Below, piece by piece: positions 1 through 7,926 of a stretch of DNA of 60,820 nt. The notes beneath the pieces were generated by a model, which saw only the letters and a list, made by a program, of their open reading frames with translations, did not search any database and was not told the DNA's origin. The stretch comes from Opitutaceae bacterium (GTDB lineage Bacteria > Verrucomicrobiota > Verrucomicrobiia > Opitutales > Opitutaceae). Position numbers and translations under genes: made by a program. The stretch's first letter is position 1. Each line of letters starts with the position of its first letter. The stretch lies in assembly GCA_028284235.1 (NCBI GenBank), contig JANQSC010000078.1:1-60820 (forward strand), in the 5' to 3' direction.

Positions 1-65
1 AGTTCATTGTGAACGTCGTAGCAGGCTTTGATCACGGATTTCGACAATTCTTGTATTGGATTCAT
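1..65 (-). CDS. GxxExxY family protein, N-terminal fragment (cut by window edge)
   Basis: Only the first 21 codons are in the window, read leftwards from an ATG at 63-65. The peptide begins MNPIQELSKSVIKACYDVHN, which matches the usual opening of the short GxxExxY proteins (an amphipathic helix ending in a V-H-x-x-L type motif just before the LGPGLLE segment). The family is thought to be related to PD-(D/E)XK nucleases and has no firmly established role; in many genomes its members sit beside repeats. A purine-rich AAGGG lies about three bases upstream of the ATG on the coding strand. The identification rests on a short stretch and on recall of the family, so it is moderate. Confidence 0.6.
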   Translation of the reverse strand, partial: MNPIQELSKSVIKACYDVHNE

Positions 66-102
66 TGCCCTTAACAAAGCAGAAGTCCAATCACCTCAAT
101 CC

Positions 103-291
103 AAATCCTTGTGATCCGCAGGATCATCCTTGTCCGCGACTTGTCTCGGCGTAGTCCCGTTCATGGGACGAAGACGGAAGCGGATTTGACCGCAGGTCAC
201 TGTTTCAATTTTCAACAGTGCTTCGCAAATACCGCTTCGCGGCACAAGGATCGCTGCGCGACAAGGATAACAATGAGATTGGTGGAATCAC
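103..291. repeat. 189-bp hairpin-rich direct repeat, left copy
   Basis: This non-coding block lies between the GxxExxY start and the end of dnaE2. It recurs at 5807-5995 in the same orientation with about a dozen differences. The core (105-268) begins ATCCTTGT and ends ACAAGGAT, and imperfect inverted-repeat similarity extends about 25 bases inward, as in a MITE. Inside it are perfect hairpins at 154-169 (GTCCC/GGGAC), 198-220 (CACTGTT/AACAGTG) and 232-242 (CCGC/GCGG). No coding frame in it is convincing. It could be a small non-autonomous mobile element or a structured intergenic repeat family. Confidence 0.85.
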
Positions 292-300
292 TGTTACCCC

Positions 301-3300
301 CTAATGAAAATCGTGCGACACCGCCGTCGGGAGATCTTCCTCGAGTAGCAGCTCGACTTTGTCCGCCTTCACATGGATCACTCCTTGCACATTCTGAAGT
401 ATTCCAGAAATCATCAGGTACTTCTCCTGCGTAATGATAAAACGATTACGCTCGAACATTTGCGGCAACACCACGATATTCGAAATCCCCGTTTCGTCCT
501 CCAAAGAGATAAACAGAAACCCCTTCGCCGTACCCGGCCTCTGACGGCAAATCACCTGCCCCGCTACTTTTACGCGACTCCCATTGGGAGTGTGCTCCAA
601 ATCAACCGCCCTCCACACCTGAGGCAATTGGTCTCGAATTGCCGCCATCGGATGCAATCCTACAGTCAAGCCAACCCCATCATAATCCGCGTGCAAGCGC
701 TCGACATAGTTCATAACCTCCAGTGGACTCAACCCTTGCGATTCCTCATCCACATCCGAAAACAGGTCGCTTGGGTCGTAGCCTAGCTCCACTTCCCACA
801 AGGCGTGACGCCGACTTTTTTCAAAACAATTCAACGCGCCTATAGACGCCAAAGTTCGCAGTTCGTCTCGATCAAAGCGCGTTCGCTTTAGAAAATCTCG
901 CAGATCGACAAACCCGTACTCCTTCCGAGCCTTGAGCATCACCTCCACATGCTCTTTGCTCACGCCAGAAGCCATTTGCAACCCCAAGCGAATCGTCCGG
1001 TCATTCTCCGTTATAGAACGCCATTCCGAAACTGACACATCTACCGGTCGCGCGCGAATCCCATGTCGCTTCGCATCTTGGACTAATGTCGCAGGGGAAT
1101 AAAACCCCATCGGCTGGTTATTCAGCAAAGACGCATAGAAAACCGCCGGGTAATGAGCTTTTAAATACGTGCTTGCATAAGCCAATAACCCAAAGGAAAT
1201 GGCATGACTCTCGGGAAAACCATACTGCGAGAAACTCGACATATACTGCTCGACTTGATCGATTTTCTCCTTCGGCACACCTTTTTCTTTCATGGATTGC
1301 TTCAATTTCTCCATCACTCTATCCACGCGCTTCGTATTCCCGAAAGAACTAATGGCTCTTCTCAACTCATCCGCTTCGGCAGCCGAGCACTCTGCCATCA
1401 CCATGGCTATTCGCAGAATTTGCTCCTGGAATAGCGGCACCCCAAGCGTACGCTCAAGGTCACGCTCCAGACGCTCGTCGATACACCCCAGATCAACATC
1501 TTTCCCTTCGCGCAGCTTTATTCGCCGCTCCAAGTAAGGATTTACCATTCCTCCTTGAATCGGCCCCGGTCGGATGATCGCCACCTGTATCGCTACATCG
1601 TAAAACTCCTTTGGCTTCATGCGAGGCAAGGTCGCCATCTGAGCCCGACTCTCGATCTGAAAAACGCCGATCGTATCCGCTTTTTCCATCATCTCGAAAG
1701 TCTTCGCGTCATTCTTAGGAATACTCGCCAAATCAATGCTGCCCCCATGCTCTCGAATCTCCTCGAACGCGTCCTGCATCACCGACATCATTCCCAACCC
1801 CAGCAAATCCACCTTCACCATTCCCATATCTTCGCAGTCCTCCTTGTCCCATTGAGATACCGTACGGTCCAGCATGCTGGCAGATTCCAAAGGCACCACC
1901 GTATCCAATTCGCCCTCACAGATAATCATTCCTCCAGAATGCTGCCCCAAGTGACGCGGCAATCCGAGAATCCGCTCGTACAGTTTCGCCATCGCCCGGG
2001 CTCGGGGATTCTCCGGGCTAATTCCAGACTTGGCCAGCTTCTCCTCGATACTTCCCGCCCCCGACAAGCTATGACTTCCGAAAAGCGAAGAAAACCGCCC
2101 CAGAGCTTCCTCCGGAAAACCCAACACCTTTCCTATTTCTCGAACCGCGCTGCGTCCCCGGTAAGTGATCACATTCGCTGTCATGGCCGCTCCATGACGT
2201 CCATAGCGACGATACACTTCCTGGATCACCTGTTCTCTACGATCCCCGCTCGGCAGATCGATATCGATATCCGGCCAGCTCTTCTGCTCCTCATTCAAGA
2301 ACCGCTCGAACAATAATCGCCCCTCAACCGGATCCACTGGCGTAATACCCAAACTATAGCACACCGCGCTATTCGCCGCGCTCCCCCGCCCTTGAGCCAT
2401 GATATCATTCTCGCGGCAGTAGTTGACCAAGTCCCACACAATGAGAAAGTATCCAGAAAACCCTAGACGCGAAATGACCCTCAGCTCGTGTCGCAACTGT
2501 CGCTTCACTTTTGAATTCAAACTCCTATACCGCTGCTCCGCCCCGAACCACACAATCTTCTTCAGAAACGAATCCATCGAATCACCCCTTGGGACTGGAA
2601 ATTTTGGAAATTCGTATCCAAGGTTCTCCAACGAAAACTCGCATCGTTCCGCAATTCTCAGTGTATTCTCAATCGCCTCCGGCATATCGCGGAACAAATG
2701 GCCCATCTCGCTCGCCGGCTTGACAAAGCGCTGCGCATTCCGACTCAGCAGCCCGCCCGCCTTGTCAAAAATCGTCTTATGCCTCAAGCAAGTGAACACA
2801 TCCTGCACCGCTCTTCCCTTCTGCCTCGCATAGCAGACCCCATTCGTCGCCACCAAACGAATCCTCGACGACAACGCCAAATCCCGCAAAGCGGCCACCC
2901 AACGCTCCTCCCCTCTCACATGATGACGTTGCGCCTCGATCCCTAAATCCTCATCCGCGAATATACGCCGAAGACGATTCAACGCCCGCTCCACACCTCC
3001 ACGCCCCCCATCGATCCACGCCCGATGCAGCGGTCCTTCCTCGTCTCCCGTCAACGCAATCATCCCAGTCGAAAACTCTCCCAGCTCCTCCCAAGCAACA
3101 CGCCCCTCGCCCTTCGCAGATCGCAGGTTGGACCGCGTCAGTAGCTTGCAGAGATTCTGGTATCCTTGTCTCGATTTTATCAATACCGGCAACACGCTCC
3201 CATCAGCCATCTCCAGCTCGCATCCCACAATCGGCCGCACACCCTGTTCTCGGGCCTCCCTATGAAATCGAGCCGTCCCATAAACGCCGCCCCTATCACA

Positions 3301-3429
3301 AAGCGCCATCGCCCCCAAACCCGCGTCCGCTCCCGCCTCTGCCAACTCACTCGGCTGCGACGCCCCTCGCAAAAAACTAAACGCCGACCGAGCATGGAGT
3401 TCCACATATTCCAGACCCTCATCCCTCAT
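301..3429 (-). CDS. dnaE2: Error-prone DNA polymerase III alpha subunit DnaE2 (ImuC)
   Basis: This is the C-family polymerase of the ImuA-ImuB-DnaE2 mutasome, which copies past DNA lesions after SOS induction. It has 1042 residues, the usual length for DnaE2 and shorter than replicative DnaE. The first 70 residues form a PHP domain (VELHARSAFSFLRGAS). The catalytic PDIDIDLPSGDRR motif lies near residue 390 and the further palm aspartate VKVDLLGLG near residue 540. A C-terminal OB-fold carries the RVKVAGQVICRQRPGTAKGF segment. It is the last gene of the imu operon, 25 bases after imuB. That spacer carries several short ATTATGA-like words, so the ATG at 3427-3429 is likely but not certain. Confidence 0.95.
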   Translation of the reverse strand: MRDEGLEYVELHARSAFSFLRGASQPSELAEAGADAGLGAMALCDRGGVYGTARFHREAREQGVRPIVGCELEMADGSVLPVLIKSRQGYQNLCKLLTRSNLRSAKGEGRVAWEELGEFSTGMIALTGDEEGPLHRAWIDGGRGGVERALNRLRRIFADEDLGIEAQRHHVRGEERWVAALRDLALSSRIRLVATNGVCYARQKGRAVQDVFTCLRHKTIFDKAGGLLSRNAQRFVKPASEMGHLFRDMPEAIENTLRIAERCEFSLENLGYEFPKFPVPRGDSMDSFLKKIVWFGAEQRYRSLNSKVKRQLRHELRVISRLGFSGYFLIVWDLVNYCRENDIMAQGRGSAANSAVCYSLGITPVDPVEGRLLFERFLNEEQKSWPDIDIDLPSGDRREQVIQEVYRRYGRHGAAMTANVITYRGRSAVREIGKVLGFPEEALGRFSSLFGSHSLSGAGSIEEKLAKSGISPENPRARAMAKLYERILGLPRHLGQHSGGMIICEGELDTVVPLESASMLDRTVSQWDKEDCEDMGMVKVDLLGLGMMSVMQDAFEEIREHGGSIDLASIPKNDAKTFEMMEKADTIGVFQIESRAQMATLPRMKPKEFYDVAIQVAIIRPGPIQGGMVNPYLERRIKLREGKDVDLGCIDERLERDLERTLGVPLFQEQILRIAMVMAECSAAEADELRRAISSFGNTKRVDRVMEKLKQSMKEKGVPKEKIDQVEQYMSSFSQYGFPESHAISFGLLAYASTYLKAHYPAVFYASLLNNQPMGFYSPATLVQDAKRHGIRARPVDVSVSEWRSITENDRTIRLGLQMASGVSKEHVEVMLKARKEYGFVDLRDFLKRTRFDRDELRTLASIGALNCFEKSRRHALWEVELGYDPSDLFSDVDEESQGLSPLEVMNYVERLHADYDGVGLTVGLHPMAAIRDQLPQVWRAVDLEHTPNGSRVKVAGQVICRQRPGTAKGFLFISLEDETGISNIVVLPQMFERNRFIITQEKYLMISGILQNVQGVIHVKADKVELLLEEDLPTAVSHDFH

Positions 3430-3454
3430 AATTCATAACTCATAATTTAAAACC

Positions 3455-5011
3455 TCAGTCATAGACGCCCTCCACCCACCAACGGCCCTTCTCCTTAACC
3501 AAGCGATAGAATCCGCCTGTTCCCAACTCCACATCCCACTCGACCCGATTCCACCCCTCCGAATCCCACCACTGTCCTGAGAACGCCCATGGTCCTCGAA
3601 AATCAACTACCGTTCCACTCGCCTTCGAGCAACGGAACCATGTCGGTCGTCGACCTCGAATCTCCACTTCAGCCGCTAAAGGCGGCCGAAAGCGACGCAT
3701 TGCCAGCCCGAACGACACCTTCGACCCCTCTCCTTCCAGCGGAGGGACCGACGACGGCAAACGCTCCATCCGAACCCCGTCCGGTCGGCCACTCTCATCC
3801 AAACACGGGCGACCCGCGCTCTCCGGTCCTACAATACCCGCAACCCTGGCCAAAGTCTGTGTAAAGCGAAACGGATTTTTCAAACTCGTCTCGAACAGCC
3901 CTAGCTGGCACTCGTCGTGATCGATCGGGTCGATTTTCAAGTGAAGAGCGACTACTGCGGAATCCGTTTCCACTTCCTCCAAACGCGTCGCCAGCATCAG
4001 GAACAAGGCCGCCACGTCCCTGGTCGGCTCAGGCGCCTTCAGCGACAACTCCACCGCATCGACACGCTCCCCGCTATCCACACGAATATCCGCCAACTCC
4101 ATTTTCAGATGAATCGCCTCCGCAACCTTGTGGGCTACTCGCATTCGCAAACATAACTGGTCCAGAAACCTCCTCATCAGAAAGAGCAATGGCTCCAACG
4201 TATCGATCTCGTATTCAAACTCCAATGACTCCTCATAAACTACCGGCAATTCAGAAATTCGAAGCGGACGTTCCTCCCGCCCCGAAACGCGATCCCAAAA
4301 GACAAGCCCCTCTGTCCCCAGGCGCCGCCCCACTTCTTTTCGCGGCAAATCCACAAACGCCCCCACCGATCGAATCCCCCATTGCCCCAGAATCGATCCC
4401 AACTGCTCCGAAGGCTCCGCTGCCGCCAACGGCAGCCCCTCCAAAAACGCGCTCAAAGGTAGGGACCGACTGCCAGGCGGTCCGAATTTCGACTCCAGAT
4501 CGCGGACCGCCTGGCAGTCGGTCCCTACCTGCGGACCATTCACTACCATCAATCCGCTCGACTCTCTCGCCGCCAGCAGCGCCAAATCCGGCGTCGGGGC
4601 GATTCCTATTCGCCCCGACAAGTCCAGGCTTTTCAAAGCCGCCACTATCGCTTCGCAACGCGCCGCCAGCCCCGTTCGCCTCACCCCCTCCAGCCCAATC
4701 GTGCACACGCCTGGAAAAGTCTCTTCGACTCGAGGCGACAACGAATACGCGCAGTCGAACAACACCCGACTGGCCATATCCTCCGCCTTCGCCGAGCAAT
4801 AGCGAACCGCCACCTCCTCGCAACGTCCAATCGCCTGCGACACACTAAGCCCCACGGCAATCCCTTCCCTCCGTGCCGCCCGTGTACAGTCTACCACTAG
4901 CGGCTTCGTCAATGACGCATCCACCAAAACCATCGGGACATCCCGCAGACCCGACTCCATCCGTAACACCGACTGCAACGCAAACCGAGGAATATCAATC
5001 ACCGCATACAT
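3455..5011 (-). CDS. imuB: ImuB, inactive Y-family polymerase-like protein of the mutasome
   Basis: ImuB is a DinB/UmuC-like hub that links ImuA, DnaE2 and the beta clamp in damage tolerance. The N-terminus reads MYAVIDIPRFALQSV, so the second catalytic acid of active Y-family enzymes is missing, as expected for ImuB. The fold continues through the SRIGIAPT-like palm/fingers segment and the little-finger region to residue 518. Residues 161-185 (containing GTDCQAVR and GPPGSRSLP) are encoded by a 28-bp perfect inverted repeat and look like an in-frame insertion between the conserved APTPDLALLAAR segment and LSAFLEGLPL. A purine-rich AAGGGGCG about ten bases before the ATG at 5009-5011 serves as ribosome binding site. 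The gene follows imuA by 15 bases. Confidence 0.92.
   Translation of the reverse strand: MYAVIDIPRFALQSVLRMESGLRDVPMVLVDASLTKPLVVDCTRAARREGIAVGLSVSQAIGRCEEVAVRYCSAKAEDMASRVLFDCAYSLSPRVEETFPGVCTIGLEGVRRTGLAARCEAIVAALKSLDLSGRIGIAPTPDLALLAARESSGLMVVNGPQVGTDCQAVRDLESKFGPPGSRSLPLSAFLEGLPLAAAEPSEQLGSILGQWGIRSVGAFVDLPRKEVGRRLGTEGLVFWDRVSGREERPLRISELPVVYEESLEFEYEIDTLEPLLFLMRRFLDQLCLRMRVAHKVAEAIHLKMELADIRVDSGERVDAVELSLKAPEPTRDVAALFLMLATRLEEVETDSAVVALHLKIDPIDHDECQLGLFETSLKNPFRFTQTLARVAGIVGPESAGRPCLDESGRPDGVRMERLPSSVPPLEGEGSKVSFGLAMRRFRPPLAAEVEIRGRRPTWFRCSKASGTVVDFRGPWAFSGQWWDSEGWNRVEWDVELGTGGFYRLVKEKGRWWVEGVYD
4457..4530. repeat. 28-bp perfect inverted repeat with 18-base loop, inserted in imuB
   Basis: The arms are 4457-4484 and 4503-4530 and are exactly complementary over 28 bases; the loop is 4485-4502. 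The element is G+C rich (GGTAGGGACCGACTG at one arm end). It lies wholly within imuB and keeps the frame, adding about 25 residues. The imuB transcript should fold here into a very stable hairpin. In form it resembles the palindromic elements of Rickettsia that insert into protein genes, and it is probably one copy of a repeat dispersed in the genome; no second copy occurs in this window. Confidence 0.9.
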
Positions 5012-5026
5012 TTTATTTTCGCCCCT

Positions 5027-5743
5027 TCATCCCGCCTTTATCATCTGCGGAAAATCCCGCATCTCCTGTTTACGCAATCGAAGGACTTCCACCTCGAGCC
5101 CTTTCGCCACCTCGCTCAACGCGGCATCGCTTTGCCGCGCCGAAATGCGCCCTGTCAACTTCACCCGAATCTGGGCGCTCGGGATCATCGACCGCGGCGT
5201 GAAAATCCCTAGAACCATTCCCGACTTTCCCGCTAGGCGCTGCAAGCGATACCAGTCCGTCGAGCGCGTCCGCCGTAGCGAACGCAAATCGCAATCCCGA
5301 AGATCGACCAGCGTCATTCCAAAATTCTCGTCCCGCAACACGGCATCCGCCGCCTCCAAAGCCTGTTTCGCCGAACTGCAGCGAATCCACAGCAAATGCT
5401 CCAATACGATCGGCGGCGCCGTCTGCGGATCGAAGCTATTGGCCCCGTCCACCAACGCCGCGAAACGCCGCTCCCGCCTCATCGCCTCCAGCAAGTGGAG
5501 CAGGAGCGTCTGGCCGCCCGAACTCGGACGGGGGACGACGAACTCGCACAAGACGCCAGTCGACAATCCGCCCTCCAAAGCCCGGTCGAGATGATCGATG
5601 CCAGTCCCTAAAGTGTCCCTGTCAGTTCGGGTCGCCCAATCGACGCCCTCCCCTATGATTTCCCTAAGGCGAACCGGCTCCAGCTGAACTGCTCGAGCAA
5701 GCGCCACGCATCCACAAAAGCGCCGCCCGACAGTCCCTGTCAA
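5027..5743 (-). CDS. imuA: ImuA, RecA-like mutasome accessory protein
   Basis: This is the first gene of the imu operon. The protein resembles a truncated RecA/SulA fold: LGTGIDHLDRALEGGLSTG near residue 45, a degenerate nucleotide-loop segment (RPSSGGQTLLLHLL) near residue 72, and a C-terminus rich in basic residues. ImuA and ImuB work with DnaE2 in induced mutagenesis. The longest frame starts at a TTG (5741-5743) only seven bases from the palindromic operator and has no ribosome binding site. A GTG at 5705-5707 is an alternative start giving a protein about 12 residues shorter. The family assignment is firm because of the operon; the start is not. Confidence 0.88.
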   Translation of the reverse strand: MTGTVGRRFCGCVALARAVQLEPVRLREIIGEGVDWATRTDRDTLGTGIDHLDRALEGGLSTGVLCEFVVPRPSSGGQTLLLHLLEAMRRERRFAALVDGANSFDPQTAPPIVLEHLLWIRCSSAKQALEAADAVLRDENFGMTLVDLRDCDLRSLRRTRSTDWYRLQRLAGKSGMVLGIFTPRSMIPSAQIRVKLTGRISARQSDAALSEVAKGLEVEVLRLRKQEMRDFPQMIKAG

Positions 5744-5750
5744 ATAATTT

Positions 5751-5766
5751 AGTGTTCATGAACACT
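5751..5766. promoter_or_regulatory. Perfect 16-bp palindrome, probable LexA operator of the imu operon
   Basis: AGTGTTCATGAACACT is its own reverse complement and lies immediately upstream of imuA. On the imu coding strand it directly adjoins a possible -10 hexamer TATAGT (5765-5770, overlapping by two bases), a good place for a repressor. The TGTTC/GAACA half-sites match what I recall of the Verrucomicrobia LexA motif. I recall a four-base spacer in that motif, while here it is two bases, so the match is by half-site only. SOS control of imuAB-dnaE2 is well established in other bacteria. Confidence 0.7.
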
Positions 5767-5806
5767 ATAAAATAACCTTCGAAACACTCGCTCGATTATC
5801 CCGCCA

Positions 5807-5995
5807 AAATCCTTGTGATCCGCAGGATCATCCTTGTCCGCGACTCGTCTCGGCGTAGTCCCGTTTATGGGACGAAGACGGAAGCGGATTTGACCGTAGG
5901 TCACTGTTCGATTTTTAACAGTGCTTCGCAAATGCCGCTTCGCGGCACAAGGATCGCTGCGCGACAAGGATCAACAATGAGATTAGTGGAATCAC
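5807..5995. repeat. 189-bp hairpin-rich direct repeat, right copy
   Basis: Second copy of the block at 103-291, same orientation. The differences are mostly transitions plus two compensating one-base indels. The inverted-repeat ends ATCCTTGT (5809-5816) and ACAAGGAT (5964-5971) are conserved, as are the three internal hairpins. Similarity continues beyond the right inverted repeat through the sequence GTGGAATCAC and stops there. The two copies enclose exactly the imu operon and its operator and nothing else. Confidence 0.85.
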
Positions 5996-6059
5996 CCTCT
6001 TTTTCGCCTGCTTCATTTTCGCATTTGTCACTGGACGGCGACTGCCCCATTCCTATCTC

Positions 6060-7664
6060 ATGAGCTCCTGGCAGAACTCCCTCCGGCGAAATTCCTACAG
6101 CCGATCCTTCATCTGGAAAACCGCGATCGCCCTGCTCGCCCTCGGCGTCGCCGCCGGAGCCTTCGTTTCTTTCTTCTCGGGCCCCAGCGCCCGACTTCTC
6201 CCTCAACGCATGGCCGTCGAGTTCTCCTCTCCCGGCCTTCCTTACTCCGGCCTCTCCGAACAAGGCGCCGAAGCGCTCCAGAACGCCTTGGTCGCCCAGC
6301 TTGAGAACACGCCCTTCACGCTCGAGGACTTCATCGCCCTCGCCCCCTTTCTCGGCCCTTACGGAGACAACAACGCTTCTCGCAAAATCGACGCGCTTCT
6401 CGAATCCCGACTCGGCGCGCAACAGTCCGCCCTAATCGCCGACTTCCTCGCCGCGCTCACCCGCGGCTCCAACGACGCCCGACAGCGCTTGGAAACGCTC
6501 GCCGAACAAGAGCCGCCCACTCGCTACGCCAACCGCCTCCTCGGCGAGATCGAAGCCCACGGCGGCTACTACCACAAGGCCTACCCCTACTTTGAACGGG
6601 AAGGACGCCTGCCCGAAGCCGCTGTCGCCCGGGAACGAGCCGTCGCCATGCTGGTCGCCAACAAGAAGTACGACGCCCTCCAGGCCCTTCTCCGCAACCC
6701 GGACTACGCCCCGCTCATCACGCCGCGCGTCCGGCTCGACATCGCCATCCACCAGAAAGACTGGCTCGAAGTCGCCCGGCTCCTGCCCTGGGAGCGGTAT
6801 TCAAATTTTGATGGCAAGATGCTGGCGATCGCCGCGATCACTGCGCTGGTCTGGGCGATCGTTCTTTTCCGGCTCGGCCAATTCGAAAGCTGGACCAGCC
6901 GCGTGGGCCGCCTCTCCGCCCTGGCGTTCGTCGCCGGAGTCCTCAGCACGCTGCTAACGGTCTTCCTCGTCATCATCGAAAACGCCTACGTCGGCTACCA
7001 GCCGGACGGCGATTTCGTCCGCACGACTATTTTTTTCATCGGCGGAGTCGGCCTGCGGGAGGAGTTCTGCAAACTCCTATTCTTCCTCCCCTTCGCCTTC
7101 CACCTCGCCAAACGAGGCGACGAACGGGCCGCCCTCATCGTCGCCAGTTTCGTCGGACTCGGATTCGCGGCCGAAGAGAATGTCGGCTACTTCTCCCAGT
7201 CGCTCGCCCTCGCCGCCCCCGGGCGATTTCTCACCGCCAACTTCCTCCACATCGCCTTGACCGGAATGGGCGGCCTCTACCTTTGCCGGGCCATTCGAAG
7301 CGGGAGCTACAACGACTTCCTCTACGCGTTCGCGCTCATGATCATCGTCCACGGACTCTACAACTCCTTCCTCTTCCTGCCCCAAGCCCAAACCGGCGGA
7401 TTCTTGTCGATCATCATTTTCATCCTCCTGTCCATGCAGTACTTCCGCGAACTCTCGTCGCTCGGCGGACCCACGGCAACCGGCTACAGCCTCAGTTTCC
7501 TCTTCGTGTCCGGACTCTGCCTCATCCTCTCCACGCTCATCGTCTTCCAAGCGTCGCAAGTCGGCCTCGGAGCCGGCCTGCAACTCGTCACCTCCGAAGC
7601 GCTCGGCAGCGCCCTCATCGTATTCATGTTCTTCCGGGAGTTCAACGAAGCCCTGGGACCCTAG
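6060..7664 (+). CDS. PrsW-like glutamic intramembrane protease with helical N-terminal domain
   Basis: This is a membrane protein with one N-terminal transmembrane segment (about residues 18-40), a roughly 190-residue soluble helical region rich in Ala/Glu/Leu that resembles degenerate TPR repeats, and then at least seven hydrophobic segments. The PrsW signatures are GLREEFCK (E-E-x-x-K) near residue 330, GFAAEENVGYF, the H-containing FLHIALTG, and VHGLYNSFLF. PrsW enzymes cleave membrane substrates such as anti-sigma factors; the substrate here is unknown. The gene begins 64 bases after the right-hand repeat copy. No obvious operon partner: a 262-base gap separates it from the next gene. Confidence 0.85.
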   Translation: MSSWQNSLRRNSYSRSFIWKTAIALLALGVAAGAFVSFFSGPSARLLPQRMAVEFSSPGLPYSGLSEQGAEALQNALVAQLENTPFTLEDFIALAPFLGPYGDNNASRKIDALLESRLGAQQSALIADFLAALTRGSNDARQRLETLAEQEPPTRYANRLLGEIEAHGGYYHKAYPYFEREGRLPEAAVARERAVAMLVANKKYDALQALLRNPDYAPLITPRVRLDIAIHQKDWLEVARLLPWERYSNFDGKMLAIAAITALVWAIVLFRLGQFESWTSRVGRLSALAFVAGVLSTLLTVFLVIIENAYVGYQPDGDFVRTTIFFIGGVGLREEFCKLLFFLPFAFHLAKRGDERAALIVASFVGLGFAAEENVGYFSQSLALAAPGRFLTANFLHIALTGMGGLYLCRAIRSGSYNDFLYAFALMIIVHGLYNSFLFLPQAQTGGFLSIIIFILLSMQYFRELSSLGGPTATGYSLSFLFVSGLCLILSTLIVFQASQVGLGAGLQLVTSEALGSALIVFMFFREFNEALGP

Positions 7665-7926
7665 CGAACTCGACCCATCGAGCTCCCGACCTTCCGCCTG
7701 CAGCAACTCCCCGGAAAAACGACCCTAAGACAACCGCAATCGACTCCCTTTCCCGCCCGAAAACCCTTCATTTGTAAGAGACCGAAACCAGTTCCCTCCG
7801 CCCGTAGCGGCGCCTATAAAACGCTGAATCAGTTGTAAAACTCCCGTTCGAGACTGCATTTCCACCCATTTCCGTACCCCCGCCCCAGTTTCGCGTGTAA
7901 AAGTCGATGAGGAATAACGCCCAAAC

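Noticed and set aside
1-14. GTTC-n5-GAAC palindrome at the left edge, at first taken as a second LexA-like site.
   Set aside because: It lies within the coding start of the GxxExxY gene, lacks the full TGTTC half-site and has a different spacing.
7772-7900. TTGTAA/GTGTAA words at 7772, 7833 and 7895, spaced about 61 bases apart, as possible operator sites.
   Set aside because: Too short and too few to separate from chance.
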